Position numbers and translations under genes: made by a program. From positions 992,001 to 1,056,000 of the forward strand of contig CAWJCP010000002.1 in assembly GCA_963841445.1 (NCBI GenBank): 64,000 nt of DNA, written 5' to 3'. Positions within the stretch are counted from its first letter, which is position 1, and each line of letters begins with the position of its first letter. Source of the DNA: Mayfieldus sp963841445 (GTDB taxonomy: Bacteria; Actinomycetota; Thermoleophilia; Solirubrobacterales; 70-9). Under the pieces are notes generated by a model that was not told the DNA's origin, did no database searches, and was given only the letters and a program-made list of their open reading frames with translations. Below are positions 1 to 7,429 of the stretch, piece by piece.

Positions 1-350
1 CTGAGGCGCACTCCCGATGCGTAGCTCTTCGACTTCACGATCCCGTTCAGGACCCTGACGTCGTCGCCCTTCATGCCCGGGCGCAGAACCCGGGAGCCGA
101 AGCTCGCCGACGCGGCTGGCGAGGCGGCGGACGTCGAAGTGCTGCCGTCGCTGCCGATCCCGCCGCTGGCGGCGCGGGCAGAGGCCGCGGCGACCACCAG
201 CGTGAAGACGGCGAGCAGGACCGCCCAGAGCGCAAAGCGATCGGGGTGACGCTCGCGCGTAGCGGCTGTGCTGCGCCGTTCGCGCCCGTGCGAGGTCTCC
301 CGATTGAAGTTGTCGCCCGCGCGCCAATCGCGGGGATCACGTCGTTCCAT
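1..350 (-). CDS. Peptidoglycan-binding-domain secreted/membrane protein (5' part only)
   Basis: The reading frame begins with ATG at 350 behind a good ribosome site (GAAAGAGG) and runs off the left edge, so only about 116 N-terminal residues are present. It has a charged Arg/Glu-rich cytoplasmic head of about 45 residues. One hydrophobic segment (FALWAVLLAVFTLVVAAASA) follows, then a Ser/Ala linker. The last visible stretch, VLRPGMKGDDVRVLNGIV, looks like the start of a PG_binding_1 repeat (the usual form is LRxGxxGxDVxxLQ). A c-di-AMP riboswitch lies directly upstream, which fits a cell-wall hydrolase or remodelling protein. The catalytic part, if any, lies outside the window. Confidence 0.7.
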   Translation of the reverse strand, partial: MERRDPRDWRAGDNFNRETSHGRERRSTAATRERHPDRFALWAVLLAVFTLVVAAASARAASGGIGSDGSTSTSAASPAASASFGSRVLRPGMKGDDVRVLNGIVKSKSYASGVRL

Positions 351-361
351 AGCCTCTTTCT

Positions 362-490
362 GAGCGCTTACGGGGTTAGCTGACGGGCTCGCGCTGAAAG
401 AGCTGCGCTACGCGGCAGATGCCGGCGATTCGCCCCAACCAACTTGGGTCCCCCGCTCCCCGCGGTATTTAGGCGGGGACTCAGCGGAAA
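362..490 (-). promoter_or_regulatory. Cyclic di-AMP riboswitch (ydaO-yuaA leader)
   Basis: Read on the minus strand, the leader of the gene starting at 350 contains the hallmark blocks of the ydaO/yuaA class in order. These are CCTAAATACCGCGGGGAG and GCGGGGGACCCAA near 475-445, TTGGGGCGAATC near 440-428, a short hairpin with GCGTAGCGCAGCTCTTTCAG, then GAGCCCGTCAGCTAACC and CCGTAAGCGCT at about 390-363. The ribosome site follows within 10 bases. In Actinobacteria this class typically represses cell-wall hydrolase genes when c-di-AMP is high, and the downstream gene encodes a peptidoglycan-binding protein. The exact 5' boundary is approximate. Confidence 0.88.
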
Positions 491-607
491 GTTCGCGGCA
501 TGCTAGCAGAGGTACTTAGAAGTAATAGTCGCTTCTGAGCACCCCGTCACAGATGCCACGAGCTGCTTATTGACCGTTCTTCCCCTCGCGCGAATATCCT
601 CCCGCCG

Positions 608-1465
608 ATGCCGAGCGCAGTGGTGACAGGCGCGGGGCGGGGCCTCGGCGAGGCGGTGGCGCGGACCCTGGCCGGGCGGGGCCTGGCCGTGCACGTGACC
701 GACGTCGACGCCGCAGCGGCAGAGCGGGTGGCGGCCGATCTCGGCGAGCCCGCCTTCGCCTCACGGCTGGACGTGCGAGACGAGGACGCCTGCCACGCGA
801 TCGCCGCCGCGACGGAGCAGCGCTGCGGCTCGCTCGACGTCTGGGTAAACAACGCCGGGATCATCGTCACCGGGCTTGCCTGGGAGCAGGAGGCGCCGGT
901 GCGCCAGGCGATGCTCGACGTAAACGCGGTCGGGACCATGAACGGGACCGTCGCGGCGCTGGAGCAGATGCTTCCAGCGCGACGCGGCCACGTGATCAAC
1001 GTGGTCTCGCTGGCCGGCCTCGTGGCGGCGCCGGGAGAGGTCAATTACGCGGCCAGCAAGCACGCGGCGATCGCCTTCACCCTCGGCACCTTGTTCGACC
1101 TGCGTCGCTCGGGGATCACAGGGATCGAGCTCTCGGCGGTCTGCCCGGACGGGATCTGGACCCCGATGCTTGAGGACAAGCTCGACGATCCCGATGCCGC
1201 CGGCTCGTTCTCCGGCGTCCTGCAGACGCCCGAGAAGGTCGCGACCGAGATCGGCAAGCTGCTCGACCGCCCGCGCCCGGTGCTGGCGATCCCGCGCTGG
1301 CGCGGTGCCGTGCTGAGGCTATTCGACGTCTTTCCGACGCTCGCGCTCCGCCTGACCCCATGGATCATGCGCGATGCGCAGCGCCGCCAGGCCGCCTACA
1401 AGCGCAAGATCGAGGCGGGCGAGTGGCCGAACCTTCCTGAGGAGGTGGATGCGTCGAACCGATGA
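608..1465 (+). CDS. Short-chain dehydrogenase/reductase (SDR)
   Basis: A 285-residue classical SDR that should catalyse NAD(P)-dependent oxidation or reduction of a hydroxyl/keto group; the substrate is unknown. The cofactor motif TGAGRGLG is at residues 7-14 and NNAG at 81-84. The catalytic Asn, Ser, Tyr and Lys are at about 106, 134, 147 and 151 (VNYAASKHA). The C-terminal 40 residues are an Arg/Lys-rich extension beyond the usual 250-residue fold. The start ATG at 608 puts the nucleotide motif at the N-terminus as expected. The stop codon overlaps the start of the VOC gene (ATGA), so the two are probably translationally coupled. Confidence 0.88.
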   Translation: MPSAVVTGAGRGLGEAVARTLAGRGLAVHVTDVDAAAAERVAADLGEPAFASRLDVRDEDACHAIAAATEQRCGSLDVWVNNAGIIVTGLAWEQEAPVRQAMLDVNAVGTMNGTVAALEQMLPARRGHVINVVSLAGLVAAPGEVNYAASKHAAIAFTLGTLFDLRRSGITGIELSAVCPDGIWTPMLEDKLDDPDAAGSFSGVLQTPEKVATEIGKLLDRPRPVLAIPRWRGAVLRLFDVFPTLALRLTPWIMRDAQRRQAAYKRKIEAGEWPNLPEEVDASNR

Positions 1466-1863
1466 CCGGATTTCCCGCTGCAGGGATGGAGCTGACGCAC
1501 CTGCTCGTGGTCGATGATCTCGATCGATCGCGCGTGTGGTACGTGGACGTCCTCGGCGCCGACCTCTACCGCGAATACGGCGGCGATTCGGCCGTGCTCT
1601 CCTTGCTCGGCAACTGGCTGCTGCTGGTCACCGGTGGCGGGCCCACCGACGACAAACCCGGGGTGAGCATGTCGGCGCCCCGGGACCCGACTGCTGTCCA
1701 CCACTCGTTCACGATCCGAGTCCCGGACTGCCAGGCCGCATACGAGCAACTGCGCCAGCGTGGAGCCGAGTTCCTCGCGCCGCCGCGGCAGAGCGGGCCG
1801 GAGACCCGCTGCTTCTTCCGCGACCCGGACGGGCACCTGTTCGAGATCAGCCAGGTGGACTGA
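1462..1863 (+). CDS. VOC (glyoxalase/bleomycin-resistance fold) family protein
   Basis: A 133-residue protein of the vicinal-oxygen-chelate superfamily. It opens with the typical first strand-helix unit (MELTHLLVVDDLDRSRVWYVDVLG) and ends with the second metal-site strand (CFFRDPDGHLFEISQVD), where the Glu of LFEI is the usual metal ligand. It overlaps the upstream SDR by four bases. Such proteins include dioxygenases, isomerases and resistance proteins, and nothing here fixes the substrate. A stem-loop terminator follows 22 bases after the stop. Confidence 0.85.
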   Translation: MTGFPAAGMELTHLLVVDDLDRSRVWYVDVLGADLYREYGGDSAVLSLLGNWLLLVTGGGPTDDKPGVSMSAPRDPTAVHHSFTIRVPDCQAAYEQLRQRGAEFLAPPRQSGPETRCFFRDPDGHLFEISQVD

Positions 1864-1885
1864 GGCCGGGTCGCGTGACAAATAG

Positions 1886-1907
1886 AAAGAGCCCCGAAGG
1901 GCTCTTT
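1886..1907. terminator. Bidirectional stem-loop terminator
   Basis: A perfect 9-bp stem (AAAGAGCCC / GGGCTCTTT) closed by a CGAA loop lies between the 3' end of the VOC gene (plus strand) and the 3' end of rnpB (minus strand). It has T residues on both sides, so it can serve both convergent transcripts. Confidence 0.75.
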
Positions 1908-1911
1908 CCGT

Positions 1912-2296
1912 AGCGGGCCTGTAAGCCGGATCCTGTCGTGGACGACCATCCATCTCGCCGGGATCGCCGGCGGGGCCTTGCGGCCCTGCGGCCTACCTGG
2001 ACCTACCCGGGCCGGGTCAGCGGTCCTGCTTGGCCTTGCACCGGGCGGGGTTTGCCTGGCCGCCGCGTCACCGCGGCGCCGGTGCGCTCTTACCGCACCA
2101 TTTCACCTTTGCCTGTACGCAGCTCACGTGTGGCTGCGCCATCGGCCGTATGTTTCTGTGGCACTTTCCCGCGGGTTTCCCCGGGTGGGCGTTACCCACC
2201 GCCTCGCCCTTTGGTGTCCGGACTTTCCTCGAGGGTTGTCTCTCCCGCGCGGTCGTCCAGCCCGCACCTGGATGGTAATCCTCCATGGGCCCGCTG
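1912..2296 (-). ncRNA. rnpB: RNase P RNA, bacterial type A
   Basis: The minus strand carries the conserved core GAGGAAAGTCCGGAC (near 2232-2218), ACAGAAACATACGGC, GGTAAGAGCGCACCGG, GGCAAACCCCGCCCGG and a 3' block GGATCCGGCTTACAGGCC. The ends pair as helix P1 (AGCGGGCC near 2295 with GGCCCGCT near 1912), giving about 385 nt. This is the catalytic RNA that removes tRNA 5' leaders. Open frames over this interval are fortuitous. A partial copy of its central part lies at 46195-46268. Confidence 0.95.
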
Positions 2297-2337
2297 CAAA
2301 CCGGTGCATTGGTTTTCGCGGGCGGATTTGCTCCGAG

Positions 2338-2559
2338 CTACGAAAGGTCGGCGCCGCAGCCGCCGCAGCCGCCGGCGGCGCGCATCTTGCCGCCGCAGAC
2401 GGGGCATTCGGCGGGGCTGCCGGCCACCAGGTCCTCCCAGGCGCCGAGGATCACGTCCTCGAGCGTCAAACCGTGGGGCTCGAACAGCCTTGCCGAACGC
2501 TCCGTCGTGGCGTCAATCGTGAGCTCGTGCGAATCGGTGACTGTCGCTGTTGAGCTCAC
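2338..2559 (-). CDS. Small zinc-ribbon protein coupled to lexA
   Basis: A 73-residue protein that I cannot assign to a named function. The N-terminal half is acidic (VTDSHELTIDATTE, then LEDVILGAWEDLVAG). The C-terminus has two Cys pairs, CPVCGGKM and CGGCG, forming a likely four-Cys zinc ribbon. The GTG start overlaps the lexA stop (GTGA), so it is translated from the lexA mRNA and should be SOS-induced with it. An adaptor or regulatory role is possible but unproven. rnpB begins about 40 bases downstream. Confidence 0.7.
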   Translation of the reverse strand: MSSTATVTDSHELTIDATTERSARLFEPHGLTLEDVILGAWEDLVAGSPAECPVCGGKMRAAGGCGGCGADLS

Positions 2560-3161
2560 GAAACTCTCCTGAAGACTCCCACCACCCGGCCGAGCAGCTT
2601 TGCCTCGGTGGTCCGGATCGGCTCCATCGCCTCGTTCTCGGGCTGCAGCCGGATGTGATCCTGCTCGCGGAAGTAGCGCTTCACCGTCGCCTCGTCGCCG
2701 ATCAGCGCGACGACGATCTCGCCGTCCTCGGCCGTGTCCCCCGGACGCACGATCACGAAGTCGCCCTCGATGATCCCGGCGTCTTTCATGCTCTCGCCGC
2801 GGACCCGGAGGATGTAGTCGCCGTCCTCGCCCCCGATCACGTCGGGAACGTCGAGGTATTCCTCGATGTTCTCCTCGGCGAGGATCGGCTCGCCGGCGGC
2901 GACGTTGCCGACCAGAGGCAGGCCTGTGGGCTGAATCACCTTCTTTGCCTTGTCGACCAGCAGCTCGATCGCGCGTGGCTTTGACGGGTCACGGCGCAGC
3001 AGACCGGACTTCTCGAGGTTGGCGAGGTGGGCGTGCACGGTCGAGGACGAGTGCAGTCCGACGGCCTTGCCGATCTCGCGGACGGTCGGCGGGTATCCGT
3101 ACTTGCTGGCGTAGCGTCCGATGAAGTCGAAGATCTCTTTCTGGCGCTTGGTCAGGTCCAC
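2556..3161 (-). CDS. lexA: LexA repressor (SOS regulator, S24 self-cleaving)
   Basis: The master repressor of the DNA-damage response. From the GTG at 3161 the protein has 201 residues: a winged-helix DNA-binding domain (1-65, opening DLTKRQKEIFDFI), a linker, and an S24 peptidase domain. The self-cleavage site Ala89-Gly90 lies in GNVAAGEP, catalytic Ser124 in RGESMKDAG and catalytic Lys161 in ATVKRYF. The frame stays open upstream to 3251, but that extension would encode the promoter and operator. The GTG has a GGGAG ribosome site and gives the normal family length. The gene is autoregulated through the SOS box at 3202-3215 and coupled to the zinc-ribbon gene downstream. Confidence 0.95.
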   Translation of the reverse strand: MDLTKRQKEIFDFIGRYASKYGYPPTVREIGKAVGLHSSSTVHAHLANLEKSGLLRRDPSKPRAIELLVDKAKKVIQPTGLPLVGNVAAGEPILAEENIEEYLDVPDVIGGEDGDYILRVRGESMKDAGIIEGDFVIVRPGDTAEDGEIVVALIGDEATVKRYFREQDHIRLQPENEAMEPIRTTEAKLLGRVVGVFRRVS

Positions 3162-3201
3162 CCTCGGCTCCCGGTCAGCTGGCGCGGTCGGTTGAATGCT
3201 G

Positions 3202-3246
3202 CGAACACATGTTCGTACAGTAGCGGCCCCCGCGGACGGTTTCAAG
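3202..3246 (-). promoter_or_regulatory. lexA promoter with SOS box
   Basis: Reading toward lexA there is a -35 TTGAAA (3246-3241), an 18-bp spacer, and a -10 TACTGT (3222-3217). Immediately after it comes the palindrome CGAACATGTGTTCG (3215-3202). This matches the Gram-positive/actinobacterial LexA operator GAAC-N4-GTTC. Its position at the transcription start explains direct autorepression. Confidence 0.88.
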
Positions 3247-3271
3247 GGCAATTAGAATCCGCGTCCCTCGG

Positions 3272-3356
<85 letters not shown>

Positions 3357-3390
3357 CTAGCTCACCGACGACTCAAATAGCGTTCCGTTG

Positions 3391-5568
3391 ATGACCCCGA
3401 GCTTCGCCGCCTATCTCGGCGGCTCGCTGTCACTGGTCGCCATGGTCGCCGCGCTCGGCTTCGGCGGCTACTGGCTGCGGCGCTGGATCGTTCCCGAATT
3501 CTCCGGGGCCCTGGCCCGGCTTGCCGAAATCGTCCTCGGTCTCTCCCTGTTCGTCCTCATCCTCTATCTCCTGGGCAGCTTCAGCGCCCTGCGGGAGGTT
3601 TGGGTCGTCCCGATCACGATCGTGGCTGGGCTGGCTGCGGGGGAGATCGGTCGCCGGCGGGCGCGCCACGACATTGCCCCGGTCGAGCCGCCGCGGATCG
3701 AGCTCTGGCCCGGGCTGATCGCGTTCGGCGTTGCCTCGGTTGCGGTCGCCGAGTGGACCTTCCCCTCCCTGCTGAGCCTCGACCAGGGTATGTTCGGCGG
3801 CGACACCACCTGGTACCACATGCCGTTCGCGGCCCGCTTTGCACAGGACGCCTCGATCGTCCACCTGCATTTCACAGATCCGCTACGGCTGGTGGTCTGG
3901 TTTTACCCCTCCACGGCGGAGCTCGTCAATGCCGTCGGGATCATCCTCATGCACGACGACTTCCTGTCGCCGCTGCTCAACCTGGGCTGGCTGGCGGTCG
4001 GCCTACTGGCGGCGTGGTGCGTCGGTCGCCCGTACGGCGTCGCTCCGGCCACGCTGGTCGCCTCGGCGCTTGTGTTCTCGTCCGGGGTGATGCTGATGAC
4101 GCAGGCCGGTGAGGGGCGCAACGACATCATGGCGATCGCGATGCTGGTCGCCTACGTCGCGTTCATCGTCAACGGCCACCAAGTGCGCCGCCCCGGCACC
4201 TTAGTCAGCGACGAGGTGGTGGAAGCCGGGCCGCTGATCGAGCGCGGGCCGCTGATCATGGCCGGCCTCGCGGGCGGCCTGGCGATCTCGGTGAAGCTGA
4301 CGATGCTGGCGCCAGTCGGGGCGATCGCGATCGCGGTGATCCTCTTCAACGCGCGCGATCTCCGCACCCGGATCGACACCACCGGGGTGCTCGGCGCGGC
4401 GATCTTCGTCACCGGCGGCTACTGGTTCGTGCGCAACCTGATCCACGCCGCCAATCCGACGCCGCAGATCGGCTACGGTCCCGTGGGCCTGCCGGTGCCA
4501 AACCAGATGCCCCTTGATCCGCGGCCCCGCTTCAGCGTCGCCGACTACCTGTTCGACCCGGCCATCTACCGCGACTGGTTCTTCCCCCAGCTCGATAACG
4601 CCCTCGGGCCGCTCTACCGCGTGACCTTGGTCGTTGCGTTCGCGTCGGCTGTCTATCTCGTCTTTCGGTCCCGAAACCGGATCCTGCAGGCGCTGGCCGG
4701 CGCCGCGCTCTTGACCGCGTTCGTCTACCTCTTCACGCCGCTGACCGCCGCCGGGCCGGAGGGGACGCCGCGGGGCTTTTTCACCAATACCCGCTATCTG
4801 ATGCCCGGCCTGGTCCTTGCCCTGGCGCTGGCGCCGCTGGCGCGGCCGCTGCGAAGCGAGGCGAGGCGTGCGCGCTGGACGCTGGGCTTTCTGACCCTGC
4901 TTTACGCGGTCACGGTGGCAAGCACCCGGATGTGGCATCTTCGCTACGGCGGGGGCACCGTCTTGCTGACCGCGGCGCTGGTCTGGATTCCCGCCGCGGT
5001 CGCGCTCGGTCTACGCCGGGGAAGGCTTACCCCGCTGGGTGCCGCAGGGACCGTCGCCGCGGTGGTGGCGACGGCAGTCGCGCTGGGGCGCGCACAGCAG
5101 GTCCAGTACGCCGAGAACCGCTACACAGACCCGCAGCTCTTCCTGCAGGGAGGAGGACCGGTGAAGGCGTTCAGATGGGCCCGCCCCCAGCATGACCAGC
5201 GGATCGGAATCGCAGGCGGCGGCGAGATCTTCTTTGACCAGTTCGGCTTCTACGGCGCCGACCTCTCCAACTACGTGGATTACGTCGGCGTTCCCGGTCC
5301 GGGCGGCGAGCACCGGCTCGCCACCGACTGCCGGACCTTCCGCGAGCGAGTCAACGCCGGCAACTACGACTACCTGGTCACCAGCCGCTACTCCTGGGAC
5401 AACCTCGGCTCCGACTACGCCTACCCATACCGCGCCTGGATCAAGAGCGACCCCGCGGCGAAGGAGATCGTGCACGAGGACGTCTCGGCACAGCCTGATT
5501 ACGTCTTCAAGGTCAACGGACGCCTCGACCCGGCCGACTGCCCGTCCGACAGCCGAGCGAACGGCTGA
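3391..5568 (+). CDS. Large multi-pass membrane protein, GT-C glycosyltransferase-like
   Basis: A protein of about 725 residues with around twelve hydrophobic segments in the first 600 residues and a soluble C-terminal tail. The first large extracytoplasmic loop carries GGDTTWYHMPFAARF near residue 135. This resembles the acidic loop of lipid-linked-sugar GT-C enzymes, where the Asp acts in catalysis. The ATG at 3391 is preferred over the TTG three bases earlier. It probably transfers sugars or modifies surface polymers outside the membrane, but no named family is certain. It is followed by a secreted protein gene and another GT-C gene, which suggests surface glycosylation. Confidence 0.65.
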   Translation: MTPSFAAYLGGSLSLVAMVAALGFGGYWLRRWIVPEFSGALARLAEIVLGLSLFVLILYLLGSFSALREVWVVPITIVAGLAAGEIGRRRARHDIAPVEPPRIELWPGLIAFGVASVAVAEWTFPSLLSLDQGMFGGDTTWYHMPFAARFAQDASIVHLHFTDPLRLVVWFYPSTAELVNAVGIILMHDDFLSPLLNLGWLAVGLLAAWCVGRPYGVAPATLVASALVFSSGVMLMTQAGEGRNDIMAIAMLVAYVAFIVNGHQVRRPGTLVSDEVVEAGPLIERGPLIMAGLAGGLAISVKLTMLAPVGAIAIAVILFNARDLRTRIDTTGVLGAAIFVTGGYWFVRNLIHAANPTPQIGYGPVGLPVPNQMPLDPRPRFSVADYLFDPAIYRDWFFPQLDNALGPLYRVTLVVAFASAVYLVFRSRNRILQALAGAALLTAFVYLFTPLTAAGPEGTPRGFFTNTRYLMPGLVLALALAPLARPLRSEARRARWTLGFLTLLYAVTVASTRMWHLRYGGGTVLLTAALVWIPAAVALGLRRGRLTPLGAAGTVAAVVATAVALGRAQQVQYAENRYTDPQLFLQGGGPVKAFRWARPQHDQRIGIAGGGEIFFDQFGFYGADLSNYVDYVGVPGPGGEHRLATDCRTFRERVNAGNYDYLVTSRYSWDNLGSDYAYPYRAWIKSDPAAKEIVHEDVSAQPDYVFKVNGRLDPADCPSDSRANG

Positions 5569-5729
5569 AAGGCACTCGAGGGGCGAGCCTCGAATCCTGG
5601 TCCGTTTTTCCGCCTTGCATGTGGTCTCCCCGGCGTCATAGGGTTGGGGGTGACTCTTGGCGTCCAGAGGGCGATGTGGCCTGCTGCGTTTGGGGGGGAG
5701 CGCCCAGGCCGAGCCCGGAGGAGGTACCC

Positions 5730-7334
5730 GTGCATAAGGTTAAGGCCCTTCCCAGCGCAGGCGGCGCGCTCGCCGTACTAGCTCTTGTAATTTTGGTTTG
5801 GGCGCCCGTGCCGGCGCAGTCTGATCCGCATCCGGGTCAATCGGTTGACGTGGCGGTTGTCGCCAGCACGGACTGCCAGAACGGCGGGTCCTTTCCGACC
5901 ACCTCGAGCGGTCCGACCGGCGCCTTCACGGACTTCAACTTCACCGATGTCGGGGTGTCGGAGGTCAGCGCCGCAACGCTCGCCGGGTACGACACCGTGC
6001 TGCTGAACATCTGCAGCTCCGCCGGCCCTAACGGCGACGGCGTCGACGCATTCAACTGTGACGTGAACAAGCTGTCGAACTCGCAGAAGACCGACCTGGT
6101 CAACTTCAACCAGAACGGCGGCAAGCTGATCATCTACGACTCCGAATGCTCTCCGCAGAACTACTCGTGGCTGCCGTTCCCGTTCACCACCGCAAACCCC
6201 GGAGCCCAGGGCGGTACGGGGACCGTCAACATCGTCGAGAACAACCTGCTCGGGTCCGACGTCTCGTCGAACGTTCACTTCATCGACAAGACGCTGCTCG
6301 GCCAGCAAACCGACGCGGTCGGCGACATGAACGTGCTGACCACGACCGACCCAAACCTCTGCCTGCACATGTCGGGCACGAACGTGGCGCAGCAGACCGG
6401 CCCCACGCACGTCTACTGGAGGTTCGGCTCGGGGATCGGGATCTACAACGGGTTCGATGTCGACTTCTTGTCCGGCGGTTCCTATTTCAGTACCTCGCCC
6501 GACTCCTCGACGCCAGACGGCAACATCGCCAAGGTCTGGCTGCAGGAGCTCCAGCAGCCGCTCGACGGCCAGGGGCTCAGTTGCGGCGTCGCGGTGGTCG
6601 GCATCGCGCTCGCGCCGCAGGATGCGACGAACGACGTTGGAACCTCTCACACGGTCACCGCAACGGTTACTGACCAGGGCGGGGACCCGCAGCAGGGTGT
6701 GCTGGTGACCTTCACCGTCGCCGGCGACAACGCGGGCGCCAGCGGCACCTGCAACCCCGCGAGCTGTGAGTCGGACTCGAACGGGGAAGTGGCCTTCACC
6801 TACACCGGCAACAATGCGGGCGAGGATCAGATCACAGCCTGCTTCACCCCCGAGGGCGGTGGCGACGAGGTCTGCTCGGCGCCGGCGACGAAGACGTGGA
6901 CCGCCGCTGAGGACGGAGTCGGCAGCGCCTCGGCGCGCGGCACCGCCTTCAATCACATTACGGCCGAAGATGCGCAGTTCTCGGCGATCACGAACTGTGA
7001 TGAAGCCCAGAACACGCGTCCTTTCATCGTCCGCTGGACCGAGGGAGCAACGACCCACACGTTCACAAGGACGAGCACGGACACGTCGACCTGCACCAAC
7101 GTCGGTGGTTCCGACACCAACTCGGGCACCGGTGCTGGAACGATCGATGGCACGACCGACGCAAGCCTGGAGTGGACATTCTCCAACGACGCCGATCACG
7201 TGCTGATCCGAATCGTCACCGTGGACCAAGGGCCAGTGGTGTTCATCGATGAAGCACCGGGTCCACTTCTCGGGACGTCCGGCGGCGTCTGGGTCTTCGG
7301 AAACCTGCCATGGCCTGCGGGAGGCGGCCCCTAA
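5730..7334 (+). CDS. Secreted protein with bacterial Ig-like (Big_1-type) domain
   Basis: The protein has 534 residues from the GTG at 5730, which has a strong GGAGGAGG ribosome site; upstream codons are non-coding in character. A signal peptide occupies about residues 1-32 (hydrophobic ALAVLALVILVWAPVPA). The next 250 residues have no family I recognise, though the pattern (VDVAVVASTDC, then DTVLLNIC, KLIIYDSE) looks like a Rossmann-type alpha/beta fold. A Big_1-like domain follows (VGIALAPQDATNDVGTSHTV through GVLVTFTVAGDNAG and GEVAFTYTG), then a further beta-rich region. Several paired Cys fit an extracellular location. A strong terminator follows. Confidence 0.72.
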   Translation: MHKVKALPSAGGALAVLALVILVWAPVPAQSDPHPGQSVDVAVVASTDCQNGGSFPTTSSGPTGAFTDFNFTDVGVSEVSAATLAGYDTVLLNICSSAGPNGDGVDAFNCDVNKLSNSQKTDLVNFNQNGGKLIIYDSECSPQNYSWLPFPFTTANPGAQGGTGTVNIVENNLLGSDVSSNVHFIDKTLLGQQTDAVGDMNVLTTTDPNLCLHMSGTNVAQQTGPTHVYWRFGSGIGIYNGFDVDFLSGGSYFSTSPDSSTPDGNIAKVWLQELQQPLDGQGLSCGVAVVGIALAPQDATNDVGTSHTVTATVTDQGGDPQQGVLVTFTVAGDNAGASGTCNPASCESDSNGEVAFTYTGNNAGEDQITACFTPEGGGDEVCSAPATKTWTAAEDGVGSASARGTAFNHITAEDAQFSAITNCDEAQNTRPFIVRWTEGATTHTFTRTSTDTSTCTNVGGSDTNSGTGAGTIDGTTDASLEWTFSNDADHVLIRIVTVDQGPVVFIDEAPGPLLGTSGGVWVFGNLPWPAGGGP

Positions 7335-7355
7335 TCGGCAGCTTCATAGTGCGGT

Positions 7356-7385
7356 GAGGAAGGAGCCCAGCAGGGCTCCTTCCTC
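7356..7385 (+). terminator. Strong intrinsic terminator
   Basis: A perfect 13-bp stem (GAGGAAGGAGCCC / GGGCTCCTTCCTC) with an AGCA loop lies 21 bases after the stop of the Ig-like protein gene. It separates that transcript from the GT-C gene at 7430. Confidence 0.82.
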
Positions 7386-7429
7386 TACCTGCTCGCTTCG
7401 GTGCCGACTCATTACGGTTCTGCCCTGAG

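Noticed and set aside
1938..2553. Several open frames on both strands
   Set aside because: They lie over rnpB, whose conserved RNA blocks explain the sequence.
3162..3251. Upstream extension of lexA by 30 codons
   Set aside because: It would translate the promoter -10 and the SOS box; the GTG at 3161 gives the family-typical N-terminus and length.
4201..4938. Minus-strand open frame of 245 codons
   Set aside because: It is antisense to the GT-C-like membrane protein and has the same Arg-rich artefact composition.
5778..7229. Minus-strand open frame of 483 codons
   Set aside because: It is antisense to the secreted Ig-like protein, which has a signal peptide and domain matches; the antisense translation is Arg/Val/Gly-rich without any recognisable motif.
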